From: CAWUEX02 sp963921305
GTDB lineage: Bacteria > Pseudomonadota > Alphaproteobacteria > Rhodospirillales > Rhodospirillaceae
Length of the DNA: 64,000 nucleotides
Assembly (NCBI GenBank): GCA_963921305.4
Contig: CAWUEX030000002.1
Span: 1,054,001-1,118,000 of the forward strand
Direction: 5' to 3'
Shown in pieces: positions 52,904 through 60,735 of the stretch. The position numbers and the translations under genes were made by a program. The notes under the pieces were generated by a model that saw only the letters and a program-made list of their open reading frames with translations, did no database searches and was not told the origin of the DNA. Every line of letters starts with the position of its first letter. Positions within the stretch are counted from its first letter, which is position 1.

Positions 52904-54100
52904 ATGCAGGCCACAACGGCGTATCAGGAAAATCTGCTGTGTGACACGCTTGATCGGATGCGACGCAATCCGGAAGGCCGCAAAGTTGTCCGCATCTATC
53001 TGTCCCGCCTGATGGAGCGCAACCGCACCCCGGTAAAAACCAAAATCATCTCGCGCATGTTCGGCAATCTTGAAGGGGGCATGCACATTCAGATGTTCCC
53101 GATGATCAACCAGGATTTGGTGATCACTGTGAACGCCGGTGCGCAGCGGGACGTGAATGCCATCTGTAACCGTTTGCGCGGTCTGTTCGACGACGACCCG
53201 GCCACCTTCACCGAAGATGCGGACGGCAACGACCGTTTCGTCACGTGGTTCGATCTGGAAGTGGACTCGGCCCAAGCCCTGAACATGGCGCAAAACCTGC
53301 GCGAGGAAGCCAATCAGCGCTTGCGCCAGCCCCCGCCGGAACCGCCGCCGCCAGTCATGTCACCGGTACAGTTGGATCAGATTCAGAAGGAGCTGGCCGC
53401 CACCAATATTATCCCGTTTGTCCGGGACCAGGTAGCCATGAGGGTCGACCCCGGCCAAGCAGATGCTCAGATTGAATTTTATGAATTCTATTTGTCGGTG
53501 GGCGATCTGCAGCGCGCCATCGCGCCAGGCATTGATGTGTTCGGCAACCGCTGGCTGTTTCAGGACCTTAGCCGCACCATGGACCTGCGCATGCTGGAAA
53601 CGGTTGTGCGCGCGCCGCATGCCCGAGAGTCCGCCGTTATCAGTCTCAACCTGAACCTCGAGACCATTCCGACATCGGCCTTCAAGACCTTCCTGGAGCG
53701 CATTCCCGAGAATCAAAAGGTGATCGTTGAGGTTCAAGCGATCGATGTGCTGTCAGCGATCCGCGAGTATTACGACGTGCAGGATGTGGTGACGGCCATG
53801 GGTCATTCGCTTCTAATCGACGGCTTGAGCACGGTCATGCTGCAAATGCTCGATGTGACGCTGATGAAGCCGGACTATGCGAAAATTATCTGGTCACCGG
53901 AACTGATCGACCAGATGCGGCCTGATTCGAATAAGAACGCTGAGGACCTGATCAAAGCCGTTGGCGGAAGCCAGACCGTGCTGTCGCGATGCGATTCCCA
54001 GGACGCCATGGCATGGGGGCTCCAGTCAGGCATCCGTATCTTTCAGGGGTATTTTCTGGACTCCTTCGGCAAACCCAATCACCGCGCGGCGAAGCGGTAG
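52904..54100 (+). CDS. degenerate EAL-domain protein, first of a tandem pair
   Basis: 398 residues. The N-terminal part (1-150; RKVVRIYLSRLMERN ... MFGNLEGGMHIQMFPMINQDLVITV ... FVTWFDLEVD) is shared with the next gene and is of unknown fold; a proline-rich linker (QPPPEPPPP) follows. From about 190 to the end the sequence follows EAL phosphodiesterases (FYEFYLSVGDLQRAIAPGIDVFGNRWLFQDLSRTMD ... ISLNLNLETI ... GLQSGIRIFQGYFLDSFG), but E-A-L is E-F-Y, DDFG is IDGL, and the late E-x-V/T-E is replaced by SRCDS. It should therefore not hydrolyse c-di-GMP; binding or a scaffold role is possible. Start is the first ATG; no clear ribosome site. Confidence 0.75.
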   Translation: MQATTAYQENLLCDTLDRMRRNPEGRKVVRIYLSRLMERNRTPVKTKIISRMFGNLEGGMHIQMFPMINQDLVITVNAGAQRDVNAICNRLRGLFDDDPATFTEDADGNDRFVTWFDLEVDSAQALNMAQNLREEANQRLRQPPPEPPPPVMSPVQLDQIQKELAATNIIPFVRDQVAMRVDPGQADAQIEFYEFYLSVGDLQRAIAPGIDVFGNRWLFQDLSRTMDLRMLETVVRAPHARESAVISLNLNLETIPTSAFKTFLERIPENQKVIVEVQAIDVLSAIREYYDVQDVVTAMGHSLLIDGLSTVMLQMLDVTLMKPDYAKIIWSPELIDQMRPDSNKNAEDLIKAVGGSQTVLSRCDSQDAMAWGLQSGIRIFQGYFLDSFGKPNHRAAKR

Positions 54101-54112
54101 GGGGAGCGCGCT

Positions 54113-55372
54113 ATGTCCGATCAGATGATGCCCGAAGAGAAGATGACGCCGCACCCACTGGGTGAGAGTCACGAGAACAAGTTGCTGGAAGACCTGCGCG
54201 GCTTGGAGCCTTCTGCCCGCAAGCGCGGCGTGATCCGCCTGCACTTGTCGCGCCTTCAGCCTCAGCATCGGGAACGGGACGATCTGCTGAGCGCAGAAAC
54301 ATCGTTTGAAGATTTAACGCGCACACGATCGGCTTGGCTTTACCGTTTGCGCAACTCGGATCTGATGGTGATTTTCGAGAAGTCGGAAACCAGTCAGGTC
54401 GAAAACGCCGTCGTCAAACTTCTCAAGTTATGGAGTGGCGATGAGCTGATGAAGCGATTCAGCTCTGATCCGCGCAAGAATCGGTTGAGCAGCTGGTTCG
54501 ACATGACCAAGGACTACGACAAGCTGCTGGCCTTCGCCGAGCGGCAGGTGGCGTCGAGTGGGCGCAAGAAAAAGAAAAGCCTAGATGACTTGATCGCCGA
54601 CAAAGAGGCGCTGCGCCAGAAATCCGACCGGGGCCAACCCATCACGCCGTTGGAACTGGCCCGCATCGAAGACTCGCTGTCCCAGGTTGACCTGTCGAGC
54701 CACACCCGGCGGCAGAACGTCTGTGCCTTCGTCGAAGAAAACCAGCCAGAGATCGTGTTCACAGAAGTGTTCGTTTCCATCGGCGACCTGCGCGAAACCC
54801 TGATGCCCAACACGGATCTGACTGCCAACCGGTGGCTGTTCCAACGGCTGACCCAAACCCTCGACCGCCGGGTGCTGGCCCAAGTGTCGCGGCGGGACGA
54901 CCGCACCCTAATGCGTGAGGGCTTCAGCATTAATGTCAACGTGGCGACCATATTGTCGGAAGAATTTTTGACCTTCGATAGCGACGTCAATCCGACGACC
55001 CACGAAACCGTGCTGGAGTTGCGGCTGGAAGACATTCTGTCCGACCTAGCCAACTTCGTGTTCGCCCGTGATTTCCTGCACGAGCGGGGGTACCGGATTT
55101 GTGTCGACTCCCTCAGCCTCGACACCTTCCCCTATGCGGACCCGGAACGCCTGGGCGTCAACTACACCAAGCTGGCCTGGACCAGCGAGCTGTCCGGCAT
55201 GGTGGGAACCCAGCGGGGTGAAGAACTCAAAGCCATGATTTTGCTGCGCAAGCGGGGACACACCATTCTGACCCGCTGCGATTCCGAAGCCGCGATCCGG
55301 GTGGGCCGGCAACTGGGTATTACCCTGTTCCAAGGCCGCTACGTCGACGAAGTCAGCCGCGAAAAGTTCTAG
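54113..55372 (+). CDS. degenerate EAL-domain protein, second of a tandem pair
   Basis: 419 residues, 12 bp after its paralogue, so in one operon. Parallel features: R-x-VIRLHLSRLQ near residue 38, SDLMVIFEKSE, SSWFDMTKDYDKLLAFAERQ, then a basic linker (GRKKKKS) and the EAL-like part from about 210 (VFTEVFVSIGDLRETLMPNTDLTANRWLFQRLTQTLDRRVL, SINVNVATIL, ELRLEDIL, LTRCDSEAAIRVGRQLGITLFQGRYVDE). E-A-L reads E-V-F, the DDFG site reads VDSLS and the late Glu site reads TRCDS, the same loss as in the first copy. GGGGGAG precedes the ATG. Catalytically inactive, function unknown; a heteromeric partner of the first copy is a reasonable guess. Confidence 0.75.
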   Translation: MSDQMMPEEKMTPHPLGESHENKLLEDLRGLEPSARKRGVIRLHLSRLQPQHRERDDLLSAETSFEDLTRTRSAWLYRLRNSDLMVIFEKSETSQVENAVVKLLKLWSGDELMKRFSSDPRKNRLSSWFDMTKDYDKLLAFAERQVASSGRKKKKSLDDLIADKEALRQKSDRGQPITPLELARIEDSLSQVDLSSHTRRQNVCAFVEENQPEIVFTEVFVSIGDLRETLMPNTDLTANRWLFQRLTQTLDRRVLAQVSRRDDRTLMREGFSINVNVATILSEEFLTFDSDVNPTTHETVLELRLEDILSDLANFVFARDFLHERGYRICVDSLSLDTFPYADPERLGVNYTKLAWTSELSGMVGTQRGEELKAMILLRKRGHTILTRCDSEAAIRVGRQLGITLFQGRYVDEVSREKF

Positions 55373-55393
55373 CGCCGGAGTCACCAGATGACT

Positions 55394-55419
55394 TGACCGG
55401 CTTTCATTATTGCCGGTCA
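55394..55419. other. hairpin between EAL-like gene and SYLF gene
   Basis: TGACCGGC (55394-55401) pairs with GCCGGTCA (55412-55419) around a 10-base loop, 22 bp after the stop codon at 55372. It has no T tract but probably marks the 3' end of the EAL-like mRNA. Confidence 0.4.
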
Positions 55420-55553
55420 CGCCCGAATACGGCTAAATAGAGCCCATAAACGTGGGCGCGCCACATAATCGACTCAGTTGAAACCGACACTGACGTTCGG
55501 CCGTTATCCGGTAGAGCACACCCGGAGTCCGAGCAAACGCATAGGAGTCATAA

Positions 55554-56318
55554 ATGACCCTCACTTTTTCTTGCTTTTCGAACGCTTACCGCGCCGTCCG
55601 CGCGTGTCTTGTCATCGCCGCGCTGGCTGGCCTGGTCACCATAATCGCGCCCGGCACCGCCGGACCTGCCCGCGCCCAAACCGACGACGCCATGGATGCA
55701 CGGCACGTCATCGACGAGTCCAAGATTGCGGTGGAGCGCGTGCGCACCGAGCACAAGCCGTCGGATCAGCTGGAATCCCTGCTGGCCCGCGCGCGCGGAG
55801 TCCTGGTTATTCCGTCGTACTACAAAGCGGGATTCATCATCGGCGGAAGCTACGGTGACGGCGTGTTGCTGAAACGTCTGCGCGACGGCACCTTCGGCGA
55901 CCCCGCTTTTTACCGCATGGCCTCTGGCTCCATCGGCTTGCAGGCGGGCATGCAGTCGGCGGAAACGATGTTTCTGATCCTGACCGATAAAGGCATGCAG
56001 GCCATGCTCGATGACGAGTTTAAGATCGGCGCCAATGTGGGCATCAGCATCGGCTCGGTCGGTGCGGGCGCCGAGGCGTCGACAACCACGAACGTCGGCA
56101 ACGACATCGTCGCCTATTCGCGCAATGCCGGCTTGTTTGCCGGTGGCAGCTTCGAAGGCAGTGTGATCGAACCGCGCAAGGACTGGAACGCCGCGGTGTA
56201 TGGCGTCGACGTGTCGCAGCCGGAAGCGATCATCAACCGCTCACAGCTGTTCTACGCTGATGCCTTGCGGAAATCCCTAGTGGCACAGATGTACACAGAG
56301 CAGCCGCAAGTCAACTGA
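55554..56318 (+). CDS. exported SYLF-domain lipid-binding protein
   Basis: 254 residues. Signal peptide (about 1-42, cleavage near GPARA), then a Ysc84/SYLF domain: LLARARGVLVIPSYYKAGFIIGGSYGDGVLLKR, FYRMASGSIGLQAGMQSAETMFLILTDKGMQAML, VGISIGSVGAGAEASTTTNVGNDIVAYSRNAGLFAGGSFEGSVIEPR and NRSQLFYADALRK. SYLF proteins bind phosphoinositides in eukaryotes; the bacterial ones are periplasmic or outer-membrane and poorly characterised. AGGAGTCATAA precedes the ATG. Stands alone. Confidence 0.88.
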   Translation: MTLTFSCFSNAYRAVRACLVIAALAGLVTIIAPGTAGPARAQTDDAMDARHVIDESKIAVERVRTEHKPSDQLESLLARARGVLVIPSYYKAGFIIGGSYGDGVLLKRLRDGTFGDPAFYRMASGSIGLQAGMQSAETMFLILTDKGMQAMLDDEFKIGANVGISIGSVGAGAEASTTTNVGNDIVAYSRNAGLFAGGSFEGSVIEPRKDWNAAVYGVDVSQPEAIINRSQLFYADALRKSLVAQMYTEQPQVN

Positions 56319-56346
56319 CCGGCATCGCAAGGACGTCTGGGAAAAA

Positions 56347-57771
56347 CTAAAACTGCGGCGGTGCGGCGACGGCCTGAAGCGGCGCCTCGAACGTGGACGG
56401 CGCCATGTCGATCGGTTCCGCCCCGTTGCGGTTTACGGCCATCACGGCAAAACCGCGTTCGGATAGTCCTGTCGGCAGCAGGCGAAACACGCCATCTACT
56501 CCAGAAAATCCGCTGGGCATGGCTAACGCATCCGACGCGAAGGGCGCGCTCTGGCGGGTGCGGGCCAACACGGCGGCCAGCGCCACCGCATCGTAACCAT
56601 GGGTGGCGATCGCCGGGGGCTGGCTGCCATACAGCTCGCGGTAGCGGCGGTAGAACACCGCATTGGATTCGGGATCGGGTGCCGGATACCAACCGCCGAC
56701 CAGTGCCGGTTCCTTGCCGAGATCAGGGGCGTGCCATAACAACGTGCCGAGTAACTGCACCCGACCTGGATCGACATCATAAAATGGCAGCAGCGCCGCA
56801 ACTTCGGTGAGACGGCCACCTTGCTCCGGCAGCAGCACCGCGTCGAAGGGCACGTCACCGATGGTGTCCATACGCTCGAGCCGCTGCAGGGCCACCCGTG
56901 ACACTGCATCGGTTCGACCCTCAAGCGCTGCGCGTTGCGCCAACAACGCGTTGTGACGACGGTCGTAATCAGCGAATTGACGGACCACATCAGCGATGTC
57001 TTCACCGCTAGGGTCATAAAACGCGACACGGTTGAGGGTACCGCCGGTTTGCTGCAGCACTTGCTGCATGGCATCGACTGCGGTTTCGCCATATGGCGTT
57101 GCGGGAGCCAACGCGGCGAAGCGTTGAATGCCCTGCGCCCGGCTGAACGAGATGATGCGCCGCACCTGCTCATGAACAAGAAAGCCCATGACGAACACGC
57201 CTGGCGCCGCGACCGTGGGGTCAGTGGTGAACGGCACCATGTTGACGCCTGCCGCCTGGGCCTGGGGCATGACCGCCTTGGCCGAGGCCGAGAACATGGG
57301 CCCGAGCAGCACCTGCGCGCCATGAGCGACAGCAAGGGCCGCGGCATCGACCGCGCCGTCCGGTGTGCCGGCGGTGTCGTAGGGCTGCAGGACAAAACGG
57401 GCGTCGGCGATGTCGAACAGCGCCATCTGTGCGGCGTTCAGAAGCGCCTGTCCGGTATCAGCGGATGGGCCGGACAACGGCAGCAGCAGGCCGACCCGCA
57501 CCAGGCCAAAGGGATCGCGGGGCGGCGCCGGGACTGTGACTGCGCCACCGGTTCTGAGGGCGGGGTCGAGACCGGGAATGAGCTGATTGCGGCTCAGCGC
57601 CGGTCCCGCATCCACGGGCGCGGGTCGAGGATCAGCAGGGGCGGCCACCACTTGCGGGGCCGCATTTTCCGGGGCCGCCTGGCGTGGTACATCGGACGTC
57701 TCACAGCCTGAAAGGACGGCTCCGGCCCAGAACAGCAATGGCAAGGCGCGCCAAACAGTCATCCAAAACAT
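56347..57771 (-). CDS. lpoA: LpoA-like lipoprotein, penicillin-binding protein activator
   Basis: 474 residues from the ATG at 57771 (lipobox L20-S-G-C23); the longest frame from 57849 would put 26 residues in front of the signal. After a Pro/Ala-rich spacer the body is a periplasmic-binding fold of the receptor family (VRVGLLLPLSGPSADTGQALLNAAQMALFDIADARFVLQPYDTAGTPDGAVDAAALAVAHGAQVLLGPMFSASAKAV ... VGGWYPAPDPESNAVFYRRYRELYG), the C-terminal half of E. coli LpoA, which stimulates PBP1a. The divergent order with rsmI is as in E. coli, although the N-terminal TPR half of LpoA is missing. Confidence 0.85.
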   Translation of the reverse strand: MFWMTVWRALPLLFWAGAVLSGCETSDVPRQAAPENAAPQVVAAPADPRPAPVDAGPALSRNQLIPGLDPALRTGGAVTVPAPPRDPFGLVRVGLLLPLSGPSADTGQALLNAAQMALFDIADARFVLQPYDTAGTPDGAVDAAALAVAHGAQVLLGPMFSASAKAVMPQAQAAGVNMVPFTTDPTVAAPGVFVMGFLVHEQVRRIISFSRAQGIQRFAALAPATPYGETAVDAMQQVLQQTGGTLNRVAFYDPSGEDIADVVRQFADYDRRHNALLAQRAALEGRTDAVSRVALQRLERMDTIGDVPFDAVLLPEQGGRLTEVAALLPFYDVDPGRVQLLGTLLWHAPDLGKEPALVGGWYPAPDPESNAVFYRRYRELYGSQPPAIATHGYDAVALAAVLARTRQSAPFASDALAMPSGFSGVDGVFRLLPTGLSERGFAVMAVNRNGAEPIDMAPSTFEAPLQAVAAPPQF

Positions 57772-58754
57772 CCCGGTCAAAGGTGCAGTCGGCGCCGGAA
57801 ACGTCTGGTCCGGCGGAGTCAGCGGACGGTAACGCCCGGCCAACCGCATGGCAACCGAAGCCGGAGGCTTGGCAACCTGAGGCGCTGGTCCCGCGCTTCA
57901 AGAGTCAGCCCCTGGAGTGTGGCCTTTATGTGGTGGCCACGCCTATTGGCAATCTGATGGACATCACCTTACGCGCGCTGGATGTGCTGTCTCAAGCCGA
58001 TCTGGTGGCCTGCGAGGACACCCGGGTGACGGGAAAACTGTTGTCGCACTTTGGCCTTTCGGCGCCCCTGCTCGCCTACAACGACCACAGTGGTGCGAAA
58101 GTGCGGCCGAAGATTCTGGCGGCGCTGGACAAAGGGCAACGCGTGGCCCTGGTGTCCGATGCAGGCACACCCTTGATCTCGGACCCAGGCTACAAGCTGG
58201 TAAAGACCTGTTTGGATGCGGGACACAAGGTGATACCCGTGCCCGGCGCATCGGCTCTGTTGGCGGCAGCGGTGGCGGCGGGCTTGCCCACCAACCGGCT
58301 GGTGTTTTGCGGCTTTTTACCGCCAAAGGCCAAAGCACGGCAGCAAGCGCTGGCGAAGCTGGCCGCGATTGATGCTTCCGTGGTGGTGTATGAGAACGGA
58401 CCGCGTCTGGCGGCAACCCTGTCCGACATGGCCGGCCTGATGGACGGGCGGTCCGCCGTTGTGGCGCGGGAACTGACCAAGCTTCATGAAGAGGTGCGGC
58501 GGGGGCCCCTGCGGGACCTCGCCGAAGTCATGGCAGCCGAATCACCGCCGAAAGGAGAGGTGGTCGTGATGATCGGGCCGCCTGCGCCCGACACCGCCGT
58601 TAACGCCGCAGACCTCGACCAGGCTTTAACCGCGGCGATGGCTTCCATGAGCGTGCGCGACGCCGCGGCCACCGTTGCCGCAGCAACAGGAGTGGCGAAA
58701 AAAGACGTCTACAGCCGCGCCCTAGCGCTTGCGGCCAAGACCGATGGCGGCTGA
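57738..58754 (+). CDS. rsmI: 16S rRNA (cytidine(1402)-2'-O)-methyltransferase
   Basis: 338 residues from the ATG at 57738. SAM-dependent enzyme of the tetrapyrrole-methylase fold: LYVVATPIGNLMDITLRALDVLSQADLVACEDTRVTGKLL, SDAGTPLISDPGYKLV and IPVPGASALLAAAVAAGLPTNRLVFCGFLPPKA. The first 60 residues (MARRAKQSSKTSRSK...) are not part of the core and are variable. No start codon lies close to the core, so the extension seems real; a start at 57684 is also open. The 5' end overlaps lpoA by 34 bp in the opposite direction. It overlaps yraN by 11 bp. Confidence 0.93.
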   Translation: MARRAKQSSKTSRSKVQSAPETSGPAESADGNARPTAWQPKPEAWQPEALVPRFKSQPLECGLYVVATPIGNLMDITLRALDVLSQADLVACEDTRVTGKLLSHFGLSAPLLAYNDHSGAKVRPKILAALDKGQRVALVSDAGTPLISDPGYKLVKTCLDAGHKVIPVPGASALLAAAVAAGLPTNRLVFCGFLPPKAKARQQALAKLAAIDASVVVYENGPRLAATLSDMAGLMDGRSAVVARELTKLHEEVRRGPLRDLAEVMAAESPPKGEVVVMIGPPAPDTAVNAADLDQALTAAMASMSVRDAAATVAAATGVAKKDVYSRALALAAKTDGG

Positions 58755-59124
58755 ACCCCACACCCGAGCGGCGGCGGAGCGGCGGGGGCGATGGGCGGAA
58801 CGTCTCTCCTGCTGGGCGCTGCGGCTGAACGGCTGGCGGGTACTCGACACACGCTGGCGCAGCCCACGCGGCTCAGGCGCGGGCGAACTCGACATCATTG
58901 CTGCGCGGGGCCGGACCCTCGCCTTCATTGAGGTCAAAGCGCGGGAGACTGCCACCCAGGCCATGGAAGCGGTGAGCGCGGACCAGCAGACACGGATCGC
59001 CCGCGGCGCCGAGGCCTATCTCGCCGCACATTCCCAGTATGCGGGATACGCCATCCGCTTCGACGTTATGATCGTGCGGCCCTGGCGCTGGCCCCGGCGG
59101 ATTGCCGATGCCTGGAGACCTTGA
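58744..59124 (+). CDS. yraN: YraN/UPF0102 family nuclease-like protein
   Basis: 126 residues. Core: RLNGWRVLDTRWRSPRGSGAGELDIIAARGRTLAFIEVKARE, with the Glu, Asp, E-x-K of a Holliday-junction-resolvase-like PD-(D/E)xK fold, as in UPF0102. ATG at 58744 (an ATG at 58729 is 5 codons earlier). It overlaps rsmI by 11 bp, matching the rsmI-yraN order of many proteobacteria. Biochemical function is not established. Confidence 0.92.
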   Translation: MAAEPHTRAAAERRGRWAERLSCWALRLNGWRVLDTRWRSPRGSGAGELDIIAARGRTLAFIEVKARETATQAMEAVSADQQTRIARGAEAYLAAHSQYAGYAIRFDVMIVRPWRWPRRIADAWRP

Positions 59125-59128
59125 GGCG

Positions 59129-59200
59129 GCCCTGGGGCAATTGCTTGGGCAATCCTTGGGGCAATCCCTGGGGCAATCCCTGGGGCAATCCCTGGGACAA
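59129..59200 (+). repeat. 12 bp minisatellite between yraN and the BON gene
   Basis: Six 12 bp units (consensus TCCCTGGGGCAA) follow the yraN stop: 59129-59140, 59141-59152, 59153-59164, 59165-59176, 59177-59188 and 59189-59200; the fourth and fifth are identical and the others differ at one to four positions. In one frame (ATG 59108, stop 59246-59248, 46 codons) they read (Leu-Gly-Gln-Ser)n. No ribosome site precedes that frame, so it is not called as a gene. Confidence 0.9.
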
Positions 59201-59253
59201 TCTAGGAGGGGAGCTGAATTGACGCAGCACCGCGAATCACTAGGTTAGGCGCC

Positions 59254-59850
59254 ATGAGCCACCCTTTTGCCTCACCGGTTCCAATCTGCGCCGTAGCGGT
59301 CGCCATGCCGCTGCTCCTGAGCGCCTGCGCGCCGACGCCGTTCGAAATGGCGTATAGCGCCGGCGTGGCGGCAGCGGCCCGCGAGGATGAGACCGTTGTG
59401 GCACGCGATCCGCAGGCCGACCTGAGCCTGCAACTGGCCATCAACCGGGCGTGGCTGGATGTCAGCCGAGTCAGATTCACCGCCCTCGACACCGATACCA
59501 GCGGTGGCACCGTGCGCCTGTGGGGCGAGGTGGCCCACATCGACGATCACATCGAAGCCTTACGTCTGATCTGGTCGTTGCCCGGTGTTGCGGCGGTGCA
59601 GAGCGACGTCAAGATCGGCGGCGATCCGAACCGCGATCCGGTACTGGCGGAAACCATCCTCGCCCGCTTGAGCGACGATCCCGGCGTGCGCGGGTCGCGG
59701 TTTTCCGTCGAGGTCGTCGATCAAAGCGTCTATCTGCTAGGCCGGGCCGAAGATCAGTCGGAACTCAACCGGGTGATCCGCCACGCCCGCGCCGCCGGAA
59801 ACGTGCGGCGCGTGGTGACGCTGGTTCATGTCGAGAAGGCAGGCGCATGA
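59254..59850 (+). CDS. BON-domain lipoprotein, DolP-like
   Basis: 198 residues: lipoprotein signal with lipobox L-S-A-C25, then two BON-type domains (about 58-118 and 122-190): RVRFTALDTDTSGGTVRLWGEVAHIDDHIEALRLIWSLPGVAAVQSDVKIG and RGSRFSVEVVDQSVYLLGRAEDQSELNRVIRHARAAGNVRRVVTLVHVE. E. coli DolP (YraP), at the equivalent place behind rsmI/lpoA-yraN-diaA, has the same plan and supports outer-membrane integrity. diaA itself is absent here. It overlaps the following gene by 4 bp. Confidence 0.85.
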   Translation: MSHPFASPVPICAVAVAMPLLLSACAPTPFEMAYSAGVAAAAREDETVVARDPQADLSLQLAINRAWLDVSRVRFTALDTDTSGGTVRLWGEVAHIDDHIEALRLIWSLPGVAAVQSDVKIGGDPNRDPVLAETILARLSDDPGVRGSRFSVEVVDQSVYLLGRAEDQSELNRVIRHARAAGNVRRVVTLVHVEKAGA

Positions 59851-60704
59851 GCAAACCGGCCACCACCCCTCCACTCGACCAGCTTAAAGCGTTGCTGGAA
59901 AATCCCAATGCGCCGGTCGACCTGGCCGAGGCGGCCTTGCTGCTGGCCGCGATCGATCGGCCCGAGGCCGACTTGGACGAATACCGCGCGGTGGTGAAAG
60001 AGATGTTCAGCACCTTGGACGACGAGGTGCAGCAGCAAAAACTTGATGAACGCCATCCCGCCGCGGACGAGATGGCCGACGCGTTGCGCACGGTGATCTG
60101 TGACACCTTCCGCTTTCGCGGCGATGAAGACACTTACGACGATCTCGACAACGCCAATTTGATGCGCGTCATCGACCGGCGCAAAGGTCTGCCCGTGGTG
60201 CTGGGTATTCTGTTTATCGCCGCTGCCAAAAACCAAAGCTGGGACGCGGCGGGTCTGAGTTTTCCCGGACACTTTCTGGTGCGGCTGGAAGCCGAAGACG
60301 GCTCCCGCGTAATCATCGATCCGTTTCACAACGGGCAAGTGATGGACACCCGGGCGCTGCGCGACCTGTTGAAGGTGGTGGCCGGTCAGGCCGAGGAACT
60401 GGACGCCAGTCATTATAGCCCGGTGAGTGACCGCGATATCCTGCTACGCCTGCAGAACAACGTGAAGACCCGCCGCCTCGACCTGGGCCAAATGGACAGC
60501 GCCTTAGGCGCGCTGGAGACCATGCAGGTGTTGAGCCCCGACAGCCCCGCGATCTACCGCGAGACCGGTTTGCTGCATCTGCGCCTTGGCGAATTGTCGC
60601 AGGCGTTGGGCGCACTGGAAGCCTATCTGATGCGCGCGCCGCACAGCGTGGAACGCACCCGCATCGACACCGTGGTGCAAGATTTAAAACAGCGCGTGCA
60701 CTGA
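59847..60704 (+). CDS. SirB1-type transglutaminase-like / TPR protein
   Basis: 285 residues from the ATG at 59847 (ATGA overlap with the BON gene); the longer frame from 59451 lies in the BON gene and is a shadow. Central transglutaminase-like segment DNANLMRVIDRRKGLPVVLGILFIAAAKNQSWDAAGLSFPGHFLVRLE, with His in FPGHFL, then a TPR pair at the C-terminus (ALGALETMQVLSPDSPAIYRETGLLHLRLGELSQALGALEAYL). This is the SirB1 (YchA) layout. A catalytic Cys is not obvious. Function unknown. Confidence 0.85.
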   Translation: MSKPATTPPLDQLKALLENPNAPVDLAEAALLLAAIDRPEADLDEYRAVVKEMFSTLDDEVQQQKLDERHPAADEMADALRTVICDTFRFRGDEDTYDDLDNANLMRVIDRRKGLPVVLGILFIAAAKNQSWDAAGLSFPGHFLVRLEAEDGSRVIIDPFHNGQVMDTRALRDLLKVVAGQAEELDASHYSPVSDRDILLRLQNNVKTRRLDLGQMDSALGALETMQVLSPDSPAIYRETGLLHLRLGELSQALGALEAYLMRAPHSVERTRIDTVVQDLKQRVH

Positions 60705-60735
60705 AGACACACCGCATGAAGAAGGACACTTTGCG

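Noticed and set aside
52684..52944. 86-codon plus-strand frame
   Set aside because: No ribosome site, runs into the EAL-like gene in another phase, no recognisable motif.
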